Positions 33,539 to 45,395 of a DNA stretch of 64,000 bases are shown piece after piece. The DNA is taken from NCBI GenBank assembly GCA_001414485.1, contig LLEY01000015.1, positions 62,001-126,000 of the forward strand, written 5' to 3'. The translations under genes were made by a program, and so were the position numbers. A model generated the notes under the pieces. That model was not told the DNA's origin. It searched no databases and saw only the letters and a program-made list of their open reading frames with translations. The number at the start of each line of letters is the position of its first letter. Position 1 is the first letter of the stretch. Source of the stretch: Calycina herbarum (Eukaryota; Ascomycota; Leotiomycetes; Helotiales; Pezizellaceae).

Positions 33539-36500
33539 TAGTCTTGAATTTTCCGATTGACGGAACAGCAACAGCTCGACAGAGGGCTTACCTTGGTCGG
33601 TTGTTGGAAGCTGGGCGAGTTTCTTCTCATCTCAGTAGGCGCAATTTCGGACAGAGGTCGTGGCAGTTTTGTTGGTGACAACGAAGGGCCTTTCTGGATG
33701 CGCAAGGGTGGTACCTGCTGGAGTCAGTCCCGTCTGCCCCCATTTCCAATATTTTCGCCAGGACCCGACAAAGTAAACAACATGGAACCCTCTGCGAACT
33801 CCCGTCGAGCTTACCGGAGGCGATGGCGATGCCATAATTCTTATCTAACAAGCAGCACCAGGTCGCAAGTGTCTTCCGAGACGTATGGTCGCTCAAAGTG
33901 GTGATGGCATGGAAGGGTTCCCGGTGGGTGAGTTGTTGACTCAGATGCAACGCGAGGAATGGCGCGTCAGTAGAGTCGAGAATTAAATAAAAGGAAGCGT
34001 GGCAGAGAGATCCCGAGCTCTTCACCAACGGTCGATGCCCGCGAAAGTACGAAATTGCAAAGAAATGGAAGATGCTGTCCAGAGAAAGTCGAGGTGCGAT
34101 GTTATCTCATAGGTAGGAGGACCTGGCGTGATAACAGAGGTGTACTAATGTTATTGTTGATAGCAGCCCGTTGCCTCGTCGCAACGCAGCACAGAGGAGG
34201 TCGTTTCAAGCTAATTCGCTACGGCAGCCCCTCCAAAGTGCATCCTGAGCTCCATTTCGGCGCATGATAGGTTGGAGCACTTTTGTGCATTAGCCCTCTC
34301 CGTACATAAAACTTTCCTCTCCGCCAGCGCCCACTGTTTTGCACCTGTGCTGCTTCTCAGTCCCATTTATGCAGGCACATCAGGTTTTCAATTTCTACAT
34401 GCATTAGTCTTGCATAGGAGGATCTCATCCATCTATTTACATCTAGCCAATCCTTTTCCCTCACATCCAAGTTGCTACAGCAATAAGCCTCAATCGCCGG
34501 AGCTTTTCTTTCGCTCAATCAAAGCGTTGATTTTCACGAACCTGGGAAGTCCATCACCACCAACCATGGTTCAACCCAGTCAGCATGTCATCATATGGAA
34601 TCTAGTGGGGTATTCAGCCGTGTCACGGAGGGGGAAACTAAACAAGAAATACGAAAAGTTCAAGTTACAGAATTCAAGTCGTGCTCCCACTCTCGGGTCT
34701 AGGTACACAACTGGTCCGATGTTTTTGGTTGCAGTAACAGTGACCACCTGCAAACATGCAGTGATGCATCAAACTATCGAATGAATTGAAAAGCATGGGC
34801 CAATCGTTTGGTCGCTTTGCGGTACGGTCCCAAGGAGAGCCTTGTCGATATATAAGATAACATATAATGCTTAAAAGAAGGGAGGGAACCTTCTCCCGCT
34901 GCAGCACCACTGAGACTTTTGCGTTTGTTTACTTTCGTACCTTATGGAAAGTAAACATTCAGTCATCGAAGCTAAATTTTTAGCAGTTTCATCCTCGTCT
35001 ATCCTCCCCAGCCTAAATCTGGGTATCCCAGTTAAAGGTAGTCGTTAAATTCTCCGGACAAGGGTTCCTTCGTCCCGTTGAACGTCTGATACCGGTACTT
35101 CTTTCCACCTGCCTCAGCAACAATCTCAACAGATTTCCGTTCTATAATTTCATTCCAACATAATTACTATCACCTACTGCATCAAGTTCTCTTAACTCTA
35201 TATCCAAGATAGTCTACTGTTTACGCAATACCAAGTTAGTTTCCACGCCCAGAACTACCACACCACGCAACCATTTATAGCCACGAAACACAATAGATGT
35301 TGTAGAACGTGATCCTGCCCACTTTTGGGGATTGAGAAAGCACAAGTGAGGCAATGATTTCCTTATTCTTCTCTCGAGGCACCGGAGTAGGTTGAAACTC
35401 AAGAGAAGCAATACAAGTGGCATGAGCTAGCGCTTGTTCTTTTAACTTTCAAACATAAATGTCCTAAAGGATGTTAGTCAATACTTAATTGTTCTTTTGG
35501 AAAGTTGGAACAAGGAGAGCGCGAAGAATTTACCCCTCACCAGACTAGGGGGCGAATGACCTCTCTCCGTGCCATTACACAAGCCATCTTCAATCTAGGT
35601 AGAGATTCTTTCTTGTTTTAAAAAATGTTGGCCCTCTTTGCATTGGGGAAGAACGACCCGGTAGTTGTTCAATGTGTCTCGGGTAGACCCGGCAGGAAGA
35701 GGTTGGAGGCCGAGTTGGATCGTGAAAAGGAGCGATAACGCGAGATGGTCGTTGACGACTTCCTAAATATTGCCCCCTTAATACTCGATTTTTTTGAAAA
35801 TAGAAGAGGGGTTTTCAAGATTCTCCCCCTTCTCTCTTCTGAACCTGAAGCGGAATGTATGACAGAGTTGCCTAGTCACCTAGTGAGTGGCCCAGTTCTT
35901 GAGAAAGGGTTGTAATTAATAACCTGAGTATGGCTAGCGGAGTTAGAAAGAGGATTGAGAGTTATAGGTGGAGGGGTTGACAACTAGTTATTTTGTTGAG
36001 ACCACGAGGTTGAACGGACGAGAGGGGAATTTTGCGATTCAAGACGATGTTGGAAGTTATCAGTGGTTCTAGCGGCAGGTTCTTATATATATCCTCTTTC
36101 ACGAACATATAAGCTCGTGTTCGAGGCTGGTTTGCAGAGGTAAAGTTTCTATAAAGTTTCCTATGTAAGGAGGCGGGAGTTGCGCACCTACTTAACCTAC
36201 AAAGAGAAGGAACGAATGCCATTGCGCGCAAAAACACGATTATGCCTAAGCAGAGCAACACCTGAATATTTGAAAGGAAATCAACTCAACATGTATACTG
36301 TAAAAATCAACTTCAAAATAGACCTCTTTTACCTTTGATATAGTTCTCGTTCTAGCTCTCCTGTGTAGAGCTCGAATGAAGCGCGAGTTAGACGTTGTAG
36401 AAGAGCTATAATGATATATTTTTTAATTTAAGTCCAGTTCAGTGAAAATAACCAACGCAGCCAAGAAATGGTATTCCATAAACCCAATTCTTCTAGAATT

Positions 36501-37246
36501 TTTAGTTTAATTTAATCCGATGGCTATTATCTGGTTAACCGCCTCACTCATCGTTCTACATTATTTGAACAACCTTAATTTACTACTTCAATTCGAGGAT
36601 GTGACTTGAGATAATTTAATTCGATACTCTTGATTTCCCGCAAGTTCGCAAAAGACCTTCTGAATAAAGTTATTTCACTGGGTAGGTTGTGCGGCTCTAC
36701 TGGAACGATCACCTGAGCGGGTCGTAAACAATGCCATCTATAAATAGCGACCTTGACTCAAGACTTCGCTTTTTGAAGCAAGCCTCAGCCTAATGAAGCA
36801 GTGTATTGCACAGCACCACGCTCTAGACCCGTCGGATCACGAACTTCAATTCTCCCTTCGAGCCGTTCTGTGTTTTTGGGGCTCTTGAAGCGGAATTTGC
36901 GCGCGTTGTATTTTTGCTTCTTCGCACAAAATCATGCTCTGGGCCTGTGGTGAGTGCCACAAGCGAGCAATGCTTCTGGCCTGCATTCATATGTTTTTTT
37001 TACGGTTCCTGAGGGCGGAATTTGTACGCGCTATGACTTGTGATGTTTTTGGATGGGGTTTACATTTCGGGCTGGGTTTGGGCTGAATAGTGAAAGCGTG
37101 AATTTCTTGCTTCTTCTCGACCTCAGCCTCAAGCCTAAAAGTTTTGGCGACCCTTCAATTGCGTATAAGGCTGCATTTCATAAGAACAGTTCATTTTCCA
37201 TTTTTTATTTTCTGTATCAATTCATTTTCTCGGTCTTCTCGCGAAG
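33539..37246. other. 3.7 kb intergenic region, partly AT-rich, no gene seen
   Basis: The first about 700 bp carry the BUD4-like promoter and leader. Frames at 33557-33904, 34272-34784 and 35962-36261 are mutually overlapping or lack recognisable domains. 35700-36700 is AT-rich with stops in all frames and resembles decayed repeat DNA. A polypyrimidine-rich patch near 37190-37245 leads into the next gene. Confidence 0.45.
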
Positions 37247-38374
37247 ATGGGTGGACTTCAGCGCATAACGGTTCTTTTCATGTGTTTGGATTCTCTCGTT
37301 GAACTTGTAATAGCTAGTCTAATCCTCTGGGTGTCACAAGATGTCAACAATACCGTTTATGGAATCAGCGTTGCGATTGTAATCATCGTAAGTCCCCCGA
37401 AACCCCCTTGGCACTCCTCGTCGCTGTCACTCAATAATAACCCTCTTCATAGTCAATACTCAGTTTCCTCCTCGCAATTCTCATCGGCCTTGCTCCACCC
37501 ATTTCCAAAAGATACGGGATCACACTCACCCTCCTCACGCTTCTCTGGCTTGGGGCTCTCGTCAGTGCAAGCGTTGTAAAAGGTGAAGCAGACCGAGTAC
37601 AAGACTATTATCAAACTTCCACGGGAATTCAAACATCAACAGCATTTACTCCCAAGCTAGGTACAAAACCAACCTCTCTACCTAGCTTGGTTTCTAAAGC
37701 CCTTCAATCAACCACCATCGCCAACGCAGCCCCAAAGTCCTCTGCGACATCAAAAACAAAGAAAGCAAACCCCACCTCAACAAGCCAGGATACACACGAT
37801 GAACCAACAACCACCAGTAAAAAGAAGAAACCTTCCTCCACAACAACGGATGGTCTTAATAAAAGAAGTATGCCAACAATTACACTCATCCCTCGATCAC
37901 CATTAGCCCAACGCCTCCCGATGCCCAAGCCAGCGGGACCAGCAAAACCAGTAATTGAAGAACACAATCCAAGTTCAAATAAGAATAATGAGGGAACTTC
38001 GGCACCAAAGAAGACACAGAAGGCCTCGGAGAAGATTGGGAAAGAGGTGGGTGATATTTGGTGGGGACTTGTTATTTGTGCTGCGGTTATGGTGTACGTT
38101 TTTCCCTCTTGCCCTCTTGCCCTCTTTTTGCTTTTTATTCTATTTCCTTTTTCATGTCTTTGATGAGTTCCCTTGTGTGAAGGGGAGAATATTTCTCGGA
38201 TTTATGGCTAATACGGATGTCAGTATTTGGTGTGGATTCCTCTGGTTCCACTTTTGGAAAACGAGAAAAGAAAAAGTATATTATGAGGGAGTGGGAAATA
38301 GTAATACGGCATTAGTTGGAGAACCGGTGGAGCCGAGAAGGATGAATGGGGATTATGAGGACGTTCGTATATAA
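37247..38374 (+). CDS. four-helix membrane protein (MARVEL-like topology), 310 aa
   Basis: Exons 37247-37387, 37453-38093 and 38224-38374 give 310 residues. The introns are 65 bp and an unusually long 130 bp; the latter ends GCTAATACGGATGTCAG, with a good branch point. Helices 1-3 are near residues 8-30, 36-62 and 67-92 (VLFMCLDSLVELVIASLILW; AIVIISILSFLLAILIGLAP; GITLTLLTLLWLGALVSASV). Then comes a Ser/Thr/Lys-rich loop of about 140 residues (TSKKKKPSSTTTDG and similar), and a fourth helix spanning the last splice (WWGLVICAAVMVIWCGFLWF). The tail is short and cytosolic. The splice joins restore a continuous helix, which supports the model. The layout recalls fungal MARVEL-like proteins, but no specific family is recognised. 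Confidence 0.7.
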
Positions 38375-39130
38375 TGGGAGGGGGCGGGGGTGAGAAACAT
38401 CATCCTTGCGGTTCTGAGAAACGTATATAATGCTGTTATGAATGAGAAGATAGGGCTCTTGGAATACATTTGGAGTTTGAAAGGCCTTCATTTCGATTGC
38501 TTTTCGATGTCCTCAATCCCGTCCCTACCTCTTTTAATCATGAATCGTTGGCTGCGAGATCTGGTTTATCAACCAATTCTTAACTTGACCAAGACTGTGT
38601 AAAGAATATTAAAATGTGTTGGAAAGAGCTCATACGTGTGAATAGAGAACTCCATGCACGTGATGGAATGGTAGCTTAAATAGCCTCGTATCCCGATCCC
38701 TCTTTAGTCTTTAATTCAATACAAGTACCACATCCATCCTCATAACTTTCAACAAAATACCTACAAAAAAGACTTGACAGCTAAAATTGACTGAATTTAA
38801 TTATTCTAACCTTCTTGAATATCAAGATTATTGAAATTCTACATAGATATGTACTTCGTACTTTACATATTTAGAAATCTGAAAACTTTACTTAGTTAAT
38901 TTAATGAAGCTAGCTATTATCGAACAATGCGATTTAATAGTGGAAGTTACTAGAACCACTGCCACATAGTATGAAATTCTAACACAACTAAGATAAAGAA
39001 TATCCGATCTCGCCTAAAAAGGGAAACACTTTCGATCTTTTCAAGATACAGATTTCGCACCTTTTTTGTTCTTCGGGGTGTAGTTAATCAAAACCCTGAC
39101 CCCTCTTATCTCTCTTCCAGAAACACCAGT
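38375..39130. other. intergenic between two converging genes
   Basis: 3' flanks of the membrane-protein and 3-beta-HSD genes. The middle (38740-39000) is AT-rich. No gene is visible. Confidence 0.5.
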
Positions 39131-40218
39131 CTATCTCCACAATCTCTCCACCTCATGCTCCACCGATTTCTTCAAAACAGCATCTTGGTCAGGAACCGGC
39201 TGAAACCCCAACCTCTTCTTCGCCTTTTCAATACTCCACTCACAACCTCCATACATAACATACTCGAGACCACCCAATCTCAATTCCGGTGCGACAGTCC
39301 CAAATGTAAAAGCCCAAAAAGCCCACTCACTCAACACCGTAAAATACCAAACAGCCCAGCCCGGCACTACCTTGACATCCTTCTCCGCAACGGGATGCCC
39401 AGCAAAAGTACATACCTTCCTTGGAAAATTAAAATAAGGCATACTAACCCCATCCGAAATAAAGAATGCTTCCCCATTAACCTTCTCATCCTTCCCTGTT
39501 TTCGAGTCCTCAGCCAAAAGCCGTTTCGCGGCAAGAATATGAGCCGAACAAGCACTATCAACATAAACAAATTCAAAAATCCGGTTGTTATCCCCGATTT
39601 GAATATTGTGTTGCCCCTTCTTGATAGATGCCAAGATAAGAGCTAAAGAAACAGGATCATACTCCCCATAAATAGGAGGGAGTCTAATAACCGCAGTACT
39701 CAAATTCTTTGGATTGTTGGCGGAGAGAACCATCGTATCAGCCACAGCTTTCGTTTTCCCATATGCACCAACTTTACTGGATTCCGTATAAACCTCGCAA
39801 GTCTCCTCCGTCAATTTAACACCTGGGTTTTGAACCAAGGCGGAGTCAGTGCTGGTATACACGAACGCGCGAACGCGCGAACATCCGGACTTTCAACCGC
39901 GCACTGGAGGAGAGTTCGAGTGCCTGTGATGTTGGTTTGCCGGAGTTCTTTTTCAGAGGCGAAATAACGGGCGGATGCGGTGTGGATTATGACTTTTGGT
40001 TTTATCTTTTGGAGAAGGGTGGTTACTTGCTCGTGGTTTGCGATGTCGCCGGCGTGGTATGTGACCATGGGATGGGCGTTACTGGGTTTGGGATTTCTAT
40101 TTAAAGAATGGATTGCCGTGCAGCTCAATTCTGAAGAGAGGAGACGGATGAGATTTGAGCCTAAGTAACCACATCCTCCGATGACTAGAACGACTCCTAG
40201 ATCGTTGTTTGAAGACAT
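39131..40218 (-). pseudogene. 3-beta-HSD / sterol-4-alpha-carboxylate dehydrogenase-like (Erg26 family) gene with a frameshift
   Basis: The N-terminal frame starts at the ATG at 40218 (MSSNNDLGVVLVIGGCGYLG), with the Rossmann nucleotide-binding GGCGYLG. It runs to CAVESPDVRAF, where the frame shifts. The remainder reads from AFVYTSTDSALVQNPG to the stop at 39131. It contains the catalytic VGAYGKTK (YxxxK), IRLPPIYGEYDP, and FEFVYVDSACSAHILA, all typical of the 3-beta-HSD/Erg26 extended SDR family. The shift sits exactly on a direct 8 bp duplication: GAACGCGC occurs at 39863-39870 and again at 39871-39878. Removing one copy would give one frame of about 360 residues, the usual family length. 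No splice signal can explain it. It may be a real recent null allele or a sequencing/assembly error; everything else looks intact. The family acts on NAD(P)-dependent 3-hydroxy-sterol-type oxidation; the substrate here is unknown. Confidence 0.8.
39863..39882. repeat. 8 bp tandem duplication (2.5 copies) causing the frameshift
   Basis: GAACGCGC is repeated head to tail twice and followed by GAAC. This is an 8 bp insertion relative to an uninterrupted reading frame, and typical of replication slippage. Confidence 0.85.
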
Positions 40219-41400
40219 AATGGAAGTCAATCGTGAGGGAGAAAAAAGTTGGTTGGGAACTTTACAAGTGGTGGTTTTCATCCATATATGTACCTGGTAC
40301 CAACACCCAAGCAAGGTTGGTGTACGTAAATAATCATGAACCAAATGGATAAGTTATCCCCCGGGTCATACGATGCTCCCGCTTTTACTAGCTGAGATGG
40401 AGTTGCGACGTTTCCACAAAAGATTACCCTCATAAGCAAAGTACGTGAAGCGGAGCACTAGGCTAGGTTTCAATGAGAATCTGTAAGACGGTGAGAAGTA
40501 ACAAAGTACGACTTCAACCTGCTCACATGGCAGTAAGAGTTCGTCACAGTTAAGCGCGACACTGCCACTCTCTGACGGCCACAAGGAACTAAACGTAACT
40601 TCTCACGAGATTCAACTCCAAGAGTGGCAAATGAATTCTCTACTATATATGCAGAAACTTAGCTATCAATAAATATTATCTCGAAGCTCTTAGATTGAAT
40701 AAGCCATTTCCAGAAAGTAACTTGGAAGTCGTAGGGTTTCAATTTAACTGCCTCGACCTTCGCAAAGAATCTAATCAAGTAGTTGTACGACAAACGCTTA
40801 CAGACGATTTTACACAGTGAAAGAAGAAGATTTTCCACGTAAATAACGAAGCGAAGGTCCTCAATCCAACAACGAAGAAAATTGATGTTCGGCGTTAGGC
40901 TTTAGCGAGGTCTTCGCAAAAAACCGGTGTCATTCCAAACAACCAAGTCAAATTCAAGTCTCTTTGGCTACTGCTATTTGGACACGGCTCTACTCTTCCG
41001 TCTAAATCAATTGAAGAGTAAATGAACTCCGCGATTCATCATCTCCACTCCGCATCAGCACAGACATTCTTGCATCCCCAACTCCGTATCCGTACTTTCC
41101 CCCTGTATGAGATTAGCTTATGCTCATTTTTTTGACTCATTCCTTCTCCTATTATCCAATAGATTTCTTGGAAGTTATCAGATCATCTGATTATGCACGC
41201 ATTACTTGGCCTAGTGAATGTTAATCGGAGGCTCAATAGAGGGAAAGTGGGGACCCGGTTTATGATTCGTTCACTGCAAAGGAACTAGTGCATAAGAAGT
41301 GGTTTGTATAAATTGGGAAAGCGCCTCGTGAGCATGTTCTCTTTTCTTTTTCAAACGCCCGAATCCATCCAATTTTATTTGTTTGTCGAAAAATTCCAAC
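40219..41400. promoter_or_regulatory. divergent intergenic region between the 3-beta-HSD-like and MFS genes
   Basis: About 1.2 kb between two genes that point away from each other, so it holds both promoters. No gene is visible. The MFS leader just upstream of the ATG ends CGAAAAATTCCAACATG. Confidence 0.5.
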
Positions 41401-43236
41401 ATGACCTCGAAGGTGACGATGAGAGAGAAGGATGAGCCGAAGGTTGAATCCGTCACCAATTCACTTGATGCAAACTCGCTTTCCTCGAATAATATCGACG
41501 TCGAAAAAGGCCAAGGAACGGCAAAGGAAACGAATAGCGTTGACCCGAATTTGGTAAGCATTTAAATATTGAGATACTTCAAAGCTAATTGCCTTCTAGG
41601 TAACATGGTCATCATCGACTGATCCAACCAACCCTAAAAATTGGCCAAGACGTTCGAAGTGGATTGTCACTATACTCAACTCCTTCTTCCTCTTGGCCAC
41701 ATTAATGTCTTCAACCATAATTTCACCTGCATTACCATCCATTGCTTCTAGTCTTGATATTACCGAAGATGTGGAATTACAAACGACAATGTCAATATTT
41801 GTACTTGGGTATTCATTTGGACCATTATTTTTGGCACCATTGTCAGAGATGTATGGGCGGATCGTGGTGATTCAAGTGTCAAACGTGTGGTTCATTATCT
41901 GGAATCTTGTTTGTGGTTTTGCGAAAACAAAGGCACAGATGATTGTTGCCAGGTTGATGGCTGGTATCGGAGGGAGCGCTGCTTTGGCTGTGAGTCTGAG
42001 TTTCTTCTCATCGGTGTAGAGTCTTACTTACTGAAATTTTCATTATTAGATTGGCGGTGGCATTCTCTCAGATGTATGGCTTCCTTCGCAGCGGGGTCGT
42101 TCTCTGGCACTCTACTCTCTGATTCCTCTCTTAGGGCCTGCAATTGGACCTCTCGGTAAGTGAATTTTACTCTCTTCAAGAATATACTGGCTACAGACTA
42201 ATGCAGTCGACAGTCGGCGGATACATAGCTCAACGGTTAAATTGGTCCTGGTCTTTCTGGGTTCTTTCAATCTTCACATCCGTCCTCGTCCTCCTGTCGC
42301 TTATCCTATTCCGCGAAACATATGCACCAACGATCCTTCATAATCGTGCGAAATCCCTTAGAAAAACCACCAGTAACCCAAACATTTACACTGTATATGA
42401 AAAAGCCAACCCAGTGCTACTAACCAAACTAAAAGTTGCACTCACAAGACCGACCAAACAATTGATCGTGGAACCCGTCATTCAACTCATGTCACTCTAC
42501 GCAGCGTACAGTTTTGGAATTCTGTACATCGTGCATTCCACTTTTCCAACAATGTGGAAAGATGTTTACCACCAAGATATGTCTCATTCCGGGTTGAATT
42601 TCCTCTCCATCGCTGTTGGGTTCTCGATTGGTGGACAGATTGCAGGGCCTACACAAGACCTGATCTTCAAGTACTTCCGGAAGCGCTCCCTAAACCTTGA
42701 AGCTGGGGAAGAGAAAACAAAAGAAGAAATGGAAGCCGTACCAATTATTCCGGAGTGGCGAATTCCTCTGATGTTCCCCGCTGCATTATTTGTCCCCATC
42801 GGATTGCTAATTTATGGTGTAAGTTCATATCCTTCCTTTAACCAGGAAATCACTAATAGAGACTTCTTTAAACTAGTGGTCAGCACATTACCATACGCAT
42901 TTCATCTTCCCCAATATCGGAATCGCGATTCTCTCTGGAGGAATGACTATCTTTACACAATGCCAAAATGCCTACATGATCGATGCATACCCCGAGTTCA
43001 CGGCATCAGCATTGGCAGCTGTTAATGTCTTGAAATGTATTGCTGGCTTTGCATTTCCACTTTTTGCCCCCAGACTGTATGAGAAATTGGATTGGGGGTG
43101 GGGAAATACTCTGTTGGCGGCGTTGGCAATTGTACTTAGTTTTCCGATGATCTGGTCTTTGTGGGCTTGGGGTCATAGGATCAGAGGGCTTAGGTATGAG
43201 ATGGAGGGCTGGAAGATTGTGATTAGAAGACGATAG
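41401..43236 (+). CDS. MFS transporter, DHA1 drug:H+ antiporter type, 537 aa
   Basis: Five exons (41401-41553, 41600-41989, 42050-42155, 42214-42818, 42877-43236) are joined in frame by introns of 46, 60, 58 and 58 bp. A hydrophilic N-terminus (about 60 residues) is followed by DPTNPKNWPRRSKW, the usual entry to TM1 in polyamine/fluconazole-type DHA1 transporters. TM2-TM5 follow, with the conserved SEMYGRIVVIQVSNV loop (motif A), GIGGSAALAIGGGILSD and GPAIGPLVGGYIAQ (motif C). After TM6 comes a long central loop, with LFRETYAPTIL at its start. TM7-TM12 end at a short basic tail (GWKIVIRRR). It should export toxic compounds or polyamines across the plasma membrane by proton antiport; the substrate cannot be read from sequence. 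Confidence 0.9.
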
Positions 43237-43614
43237 GTTGAGATGGATAGCTGTTGCGTTGGGGACTTGCTAAGTGAGAGAAGTTCTTGGGGATAAGCTT
43301 TCTTTTCAAAATAGAGTGAGACCCTCTATCAGGGAATGAAGTAATTCAGGAGGAGACTAAATCCGCTCTGCTCCTCGAGTGCCGAGGAAATAATCGCGAA
43401 TCAGGTCAATTATCCTAGACAATAAGAAACTTCCTACATTATTCCCGATATGCTAGCACTTATAGAAGAGTTACGGCACCGTCTGTCTGGTGCTCTAGAA
43501 AAATGAGACACATTGCATAAGAGTTTAAGGCAGTTTCGCAGCACTTTTCTATTCAGTATCAAGAATAAAGCACTACCAGTGACCCCACCAAATGGCCAAG
43601 TTCCTCACTAAAAG

Positions 43615-43627
43615 CCCCCCCCCCCCC
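43615..43627. repeat. mononucleotide C tract (C13)
   Basis: An unbroken run of 13 C sits just 3' of the small Cys-rich gene. It is a likely slippage site with no other visible role. Confidence 0.8.
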
Positions 43628-43660
43628 TTTCTCCCACTCGAAGGACACATTTCATTCTCC

Positions 43661-43909
43661 TCAATCTCTCATCAACTTTTCTGACTCCTCCATTCCCTTC
43701 TTCTTTGCTGCCTTTCTCTTATCTTCCTCGGCCTTTCTAGCAGCGGCGATATACTTTTTCTGGACTTCAGGCAAGGGAGAGCAGAAGGTGTGGTTTACAT
43801 AGCGTTCGCCTCCGTATCGTTTATTGCTGCACCACTTATTGCAGGTTCCTCGTGATCGAACACATGCACATGGTGTGCAGCAACAGATGAGGCAATAGTT
43901 GGGGTCCAT
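43661..43909 (-). CDS. small cysteine-rich protein, 82 aa, unknown
   Basis: It starts at 43909: MDPNYCLICCCTPCACVRSR. The N-terminal 43 residues hold nine Cys in a dense pattern (CxxCCCxxCxC ... C...C ... C), then a Lys/Ala/Glu-rich helix (YIAAARKAEEDKRKAAKKKG). There is no signal peptide, so it is probably intracellular and may bind metal or form a small zinc module. I do not recognise the family. The structured composition and the Cys spacing argue for a real gene. It lies at the left border of the DUF6590 module array. Confidence 0.55.
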   Translation of the reverse strand: MDPNYCLICCCTPCACVRSRGTCNKWCSNKRYGGERYVNHTFCSPLPEVQKKYIAAARKAEEDKRKAAKKKGMEESEKLMRD

Positions 43910-45395
43910 TTTGTTTCTTGTATGTAAAGTTAGTATTGCGTGACTTGGATGGACTAAGGCTGCTTACCTGGAGAATGTAATGGAGTTTGGTGCAGCTGCC
44001 TTTTGACGATGCAGTGTTGTATGTTGGTTGGAGTCTTATGGTTGCTGCCTTGAGGTTGTGCTTGACTCTGCAGGACGTTATTTGTTGAATTTTTTGAGTT
44101 GCGACTGAGTGGTGTGGGTAGCAGTGTTGTCTTTGCTTGCCAAAGATGATGACTGCTGGTCTCATTGAGGTTCTCAAATGGAGATCCAGGCGACAATATT
44201 TATACCCAAAGAGTGTTGGTACCACATGTTGATTGGGGCTCGCAAAAAAAAGTGTATTTTGCCCCTTCACCCAAAGAATGTGCTTGGTTTTCTGTCCAAA
44301 GTAAATCCATGTAGTAGCATGGAAAATACGGTGCTCGCTGCTTCATGAACGAGAAGTGAATTGATGAATTCTTTCACAGTAATTCAATCATATACTTGAT
44401 AGCATTAAAAAGAAGCTTAGGAGACGACATGCCAAATGAGCTATGTAGGTTGTAGACAAAAACTTTACTGTGATACTGGCTGTGAATATATAATGGTGAA
44501 CAATACTCTGTTTTCCCCTTCAGGTAACTTAACTGACCTGTGTCAGGAGATATATCACTAGATCATAGACACATGATGTTGTAAACCCAGATTTTCGTGC
44601 TTGCCGTCAAAGACGCAAACACAGGCTCAAGCTATTTTTCATTTGCCCCTCTTGATCATCCATTTCCCAAATTGATTGCATTATTATTGGATTATATAAA
44701 ATGAAAATCCTTCCCCATGTAATAAAGAGCCCAATAGAGAGAGCCAAAATGAAACCGGGATTCAAGTATATTGTGCCTTGGTTCAAGGTACCCGCCCAAA
44801 GAGACCAATTATTAATGTATCTGCTCCATGAAACAAAAAATTGCAGGAACAATAGAAGCTCTGAGAATCAATGCAAGAAACATCAACAGCAAGTCCGCTA
44901 CATGGTAGAACCATCGGGTCATCTGACCAACAGACAAACGCAAATAACACCAACAGCTAATACTAAGAAAAGAAAAACATATAGAATGAGGGTTGGAATC
45001 CTCGATTCAAAGCATTAAACATGATGAGAGTACTCTTTTTCATGAAATGAGATTTGTACCTTGCAGCCGTAGACTAGCAAAGAACGTATTTTTTGGACCA
45101 CAACAGGTGATCTGCTACATTAAAAACAATTTGAACTCTGTAAGCAAGGGATGATAGTAGCAAGTTTCCAAAATATGGCATTGGACCAAACCCAGTTACT
45201 GCAGGATTGGGGTCCCCCCACCAGTCATACACAACCCAAGTGGCACCTCAATGGCGATATCATTTCTTACATGATTATCCCGGAACCCCTTCCGTGATTG
45301 GGTGAAGATGATACAGACATTGAGTTTCTGGAGAAATATAAGAAGGGAATGCTGAGATATGTTGCCAGGTCCGAACATTGACTTCTATACATTCT
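43910..45395. other. intergenic, no gene seen
   Basis: About 1.5 kb with frames at 43954-44270, 44607-44852 and 44701-45018 on opposite strands, all without recognisable motifs. It contains the 5' flank of the Cys-rich gene and the 3' flank of the first DUF6590 gene. Confidence 0.45.

Noticed and set aside
34272..34784. 170-codon plus-strand frame upstream of the BUD4-like gene
   Set aside because: Low-information sequence with no domain, and no neighbouring splice or promoter evidence.
39131..43236. 3-beta-HSD gene plus MFS transporter as a small metabolite cluster
   Set aside because: Only two genes, one broken, with no backbone synthase or other tailoring enzymes nearby.
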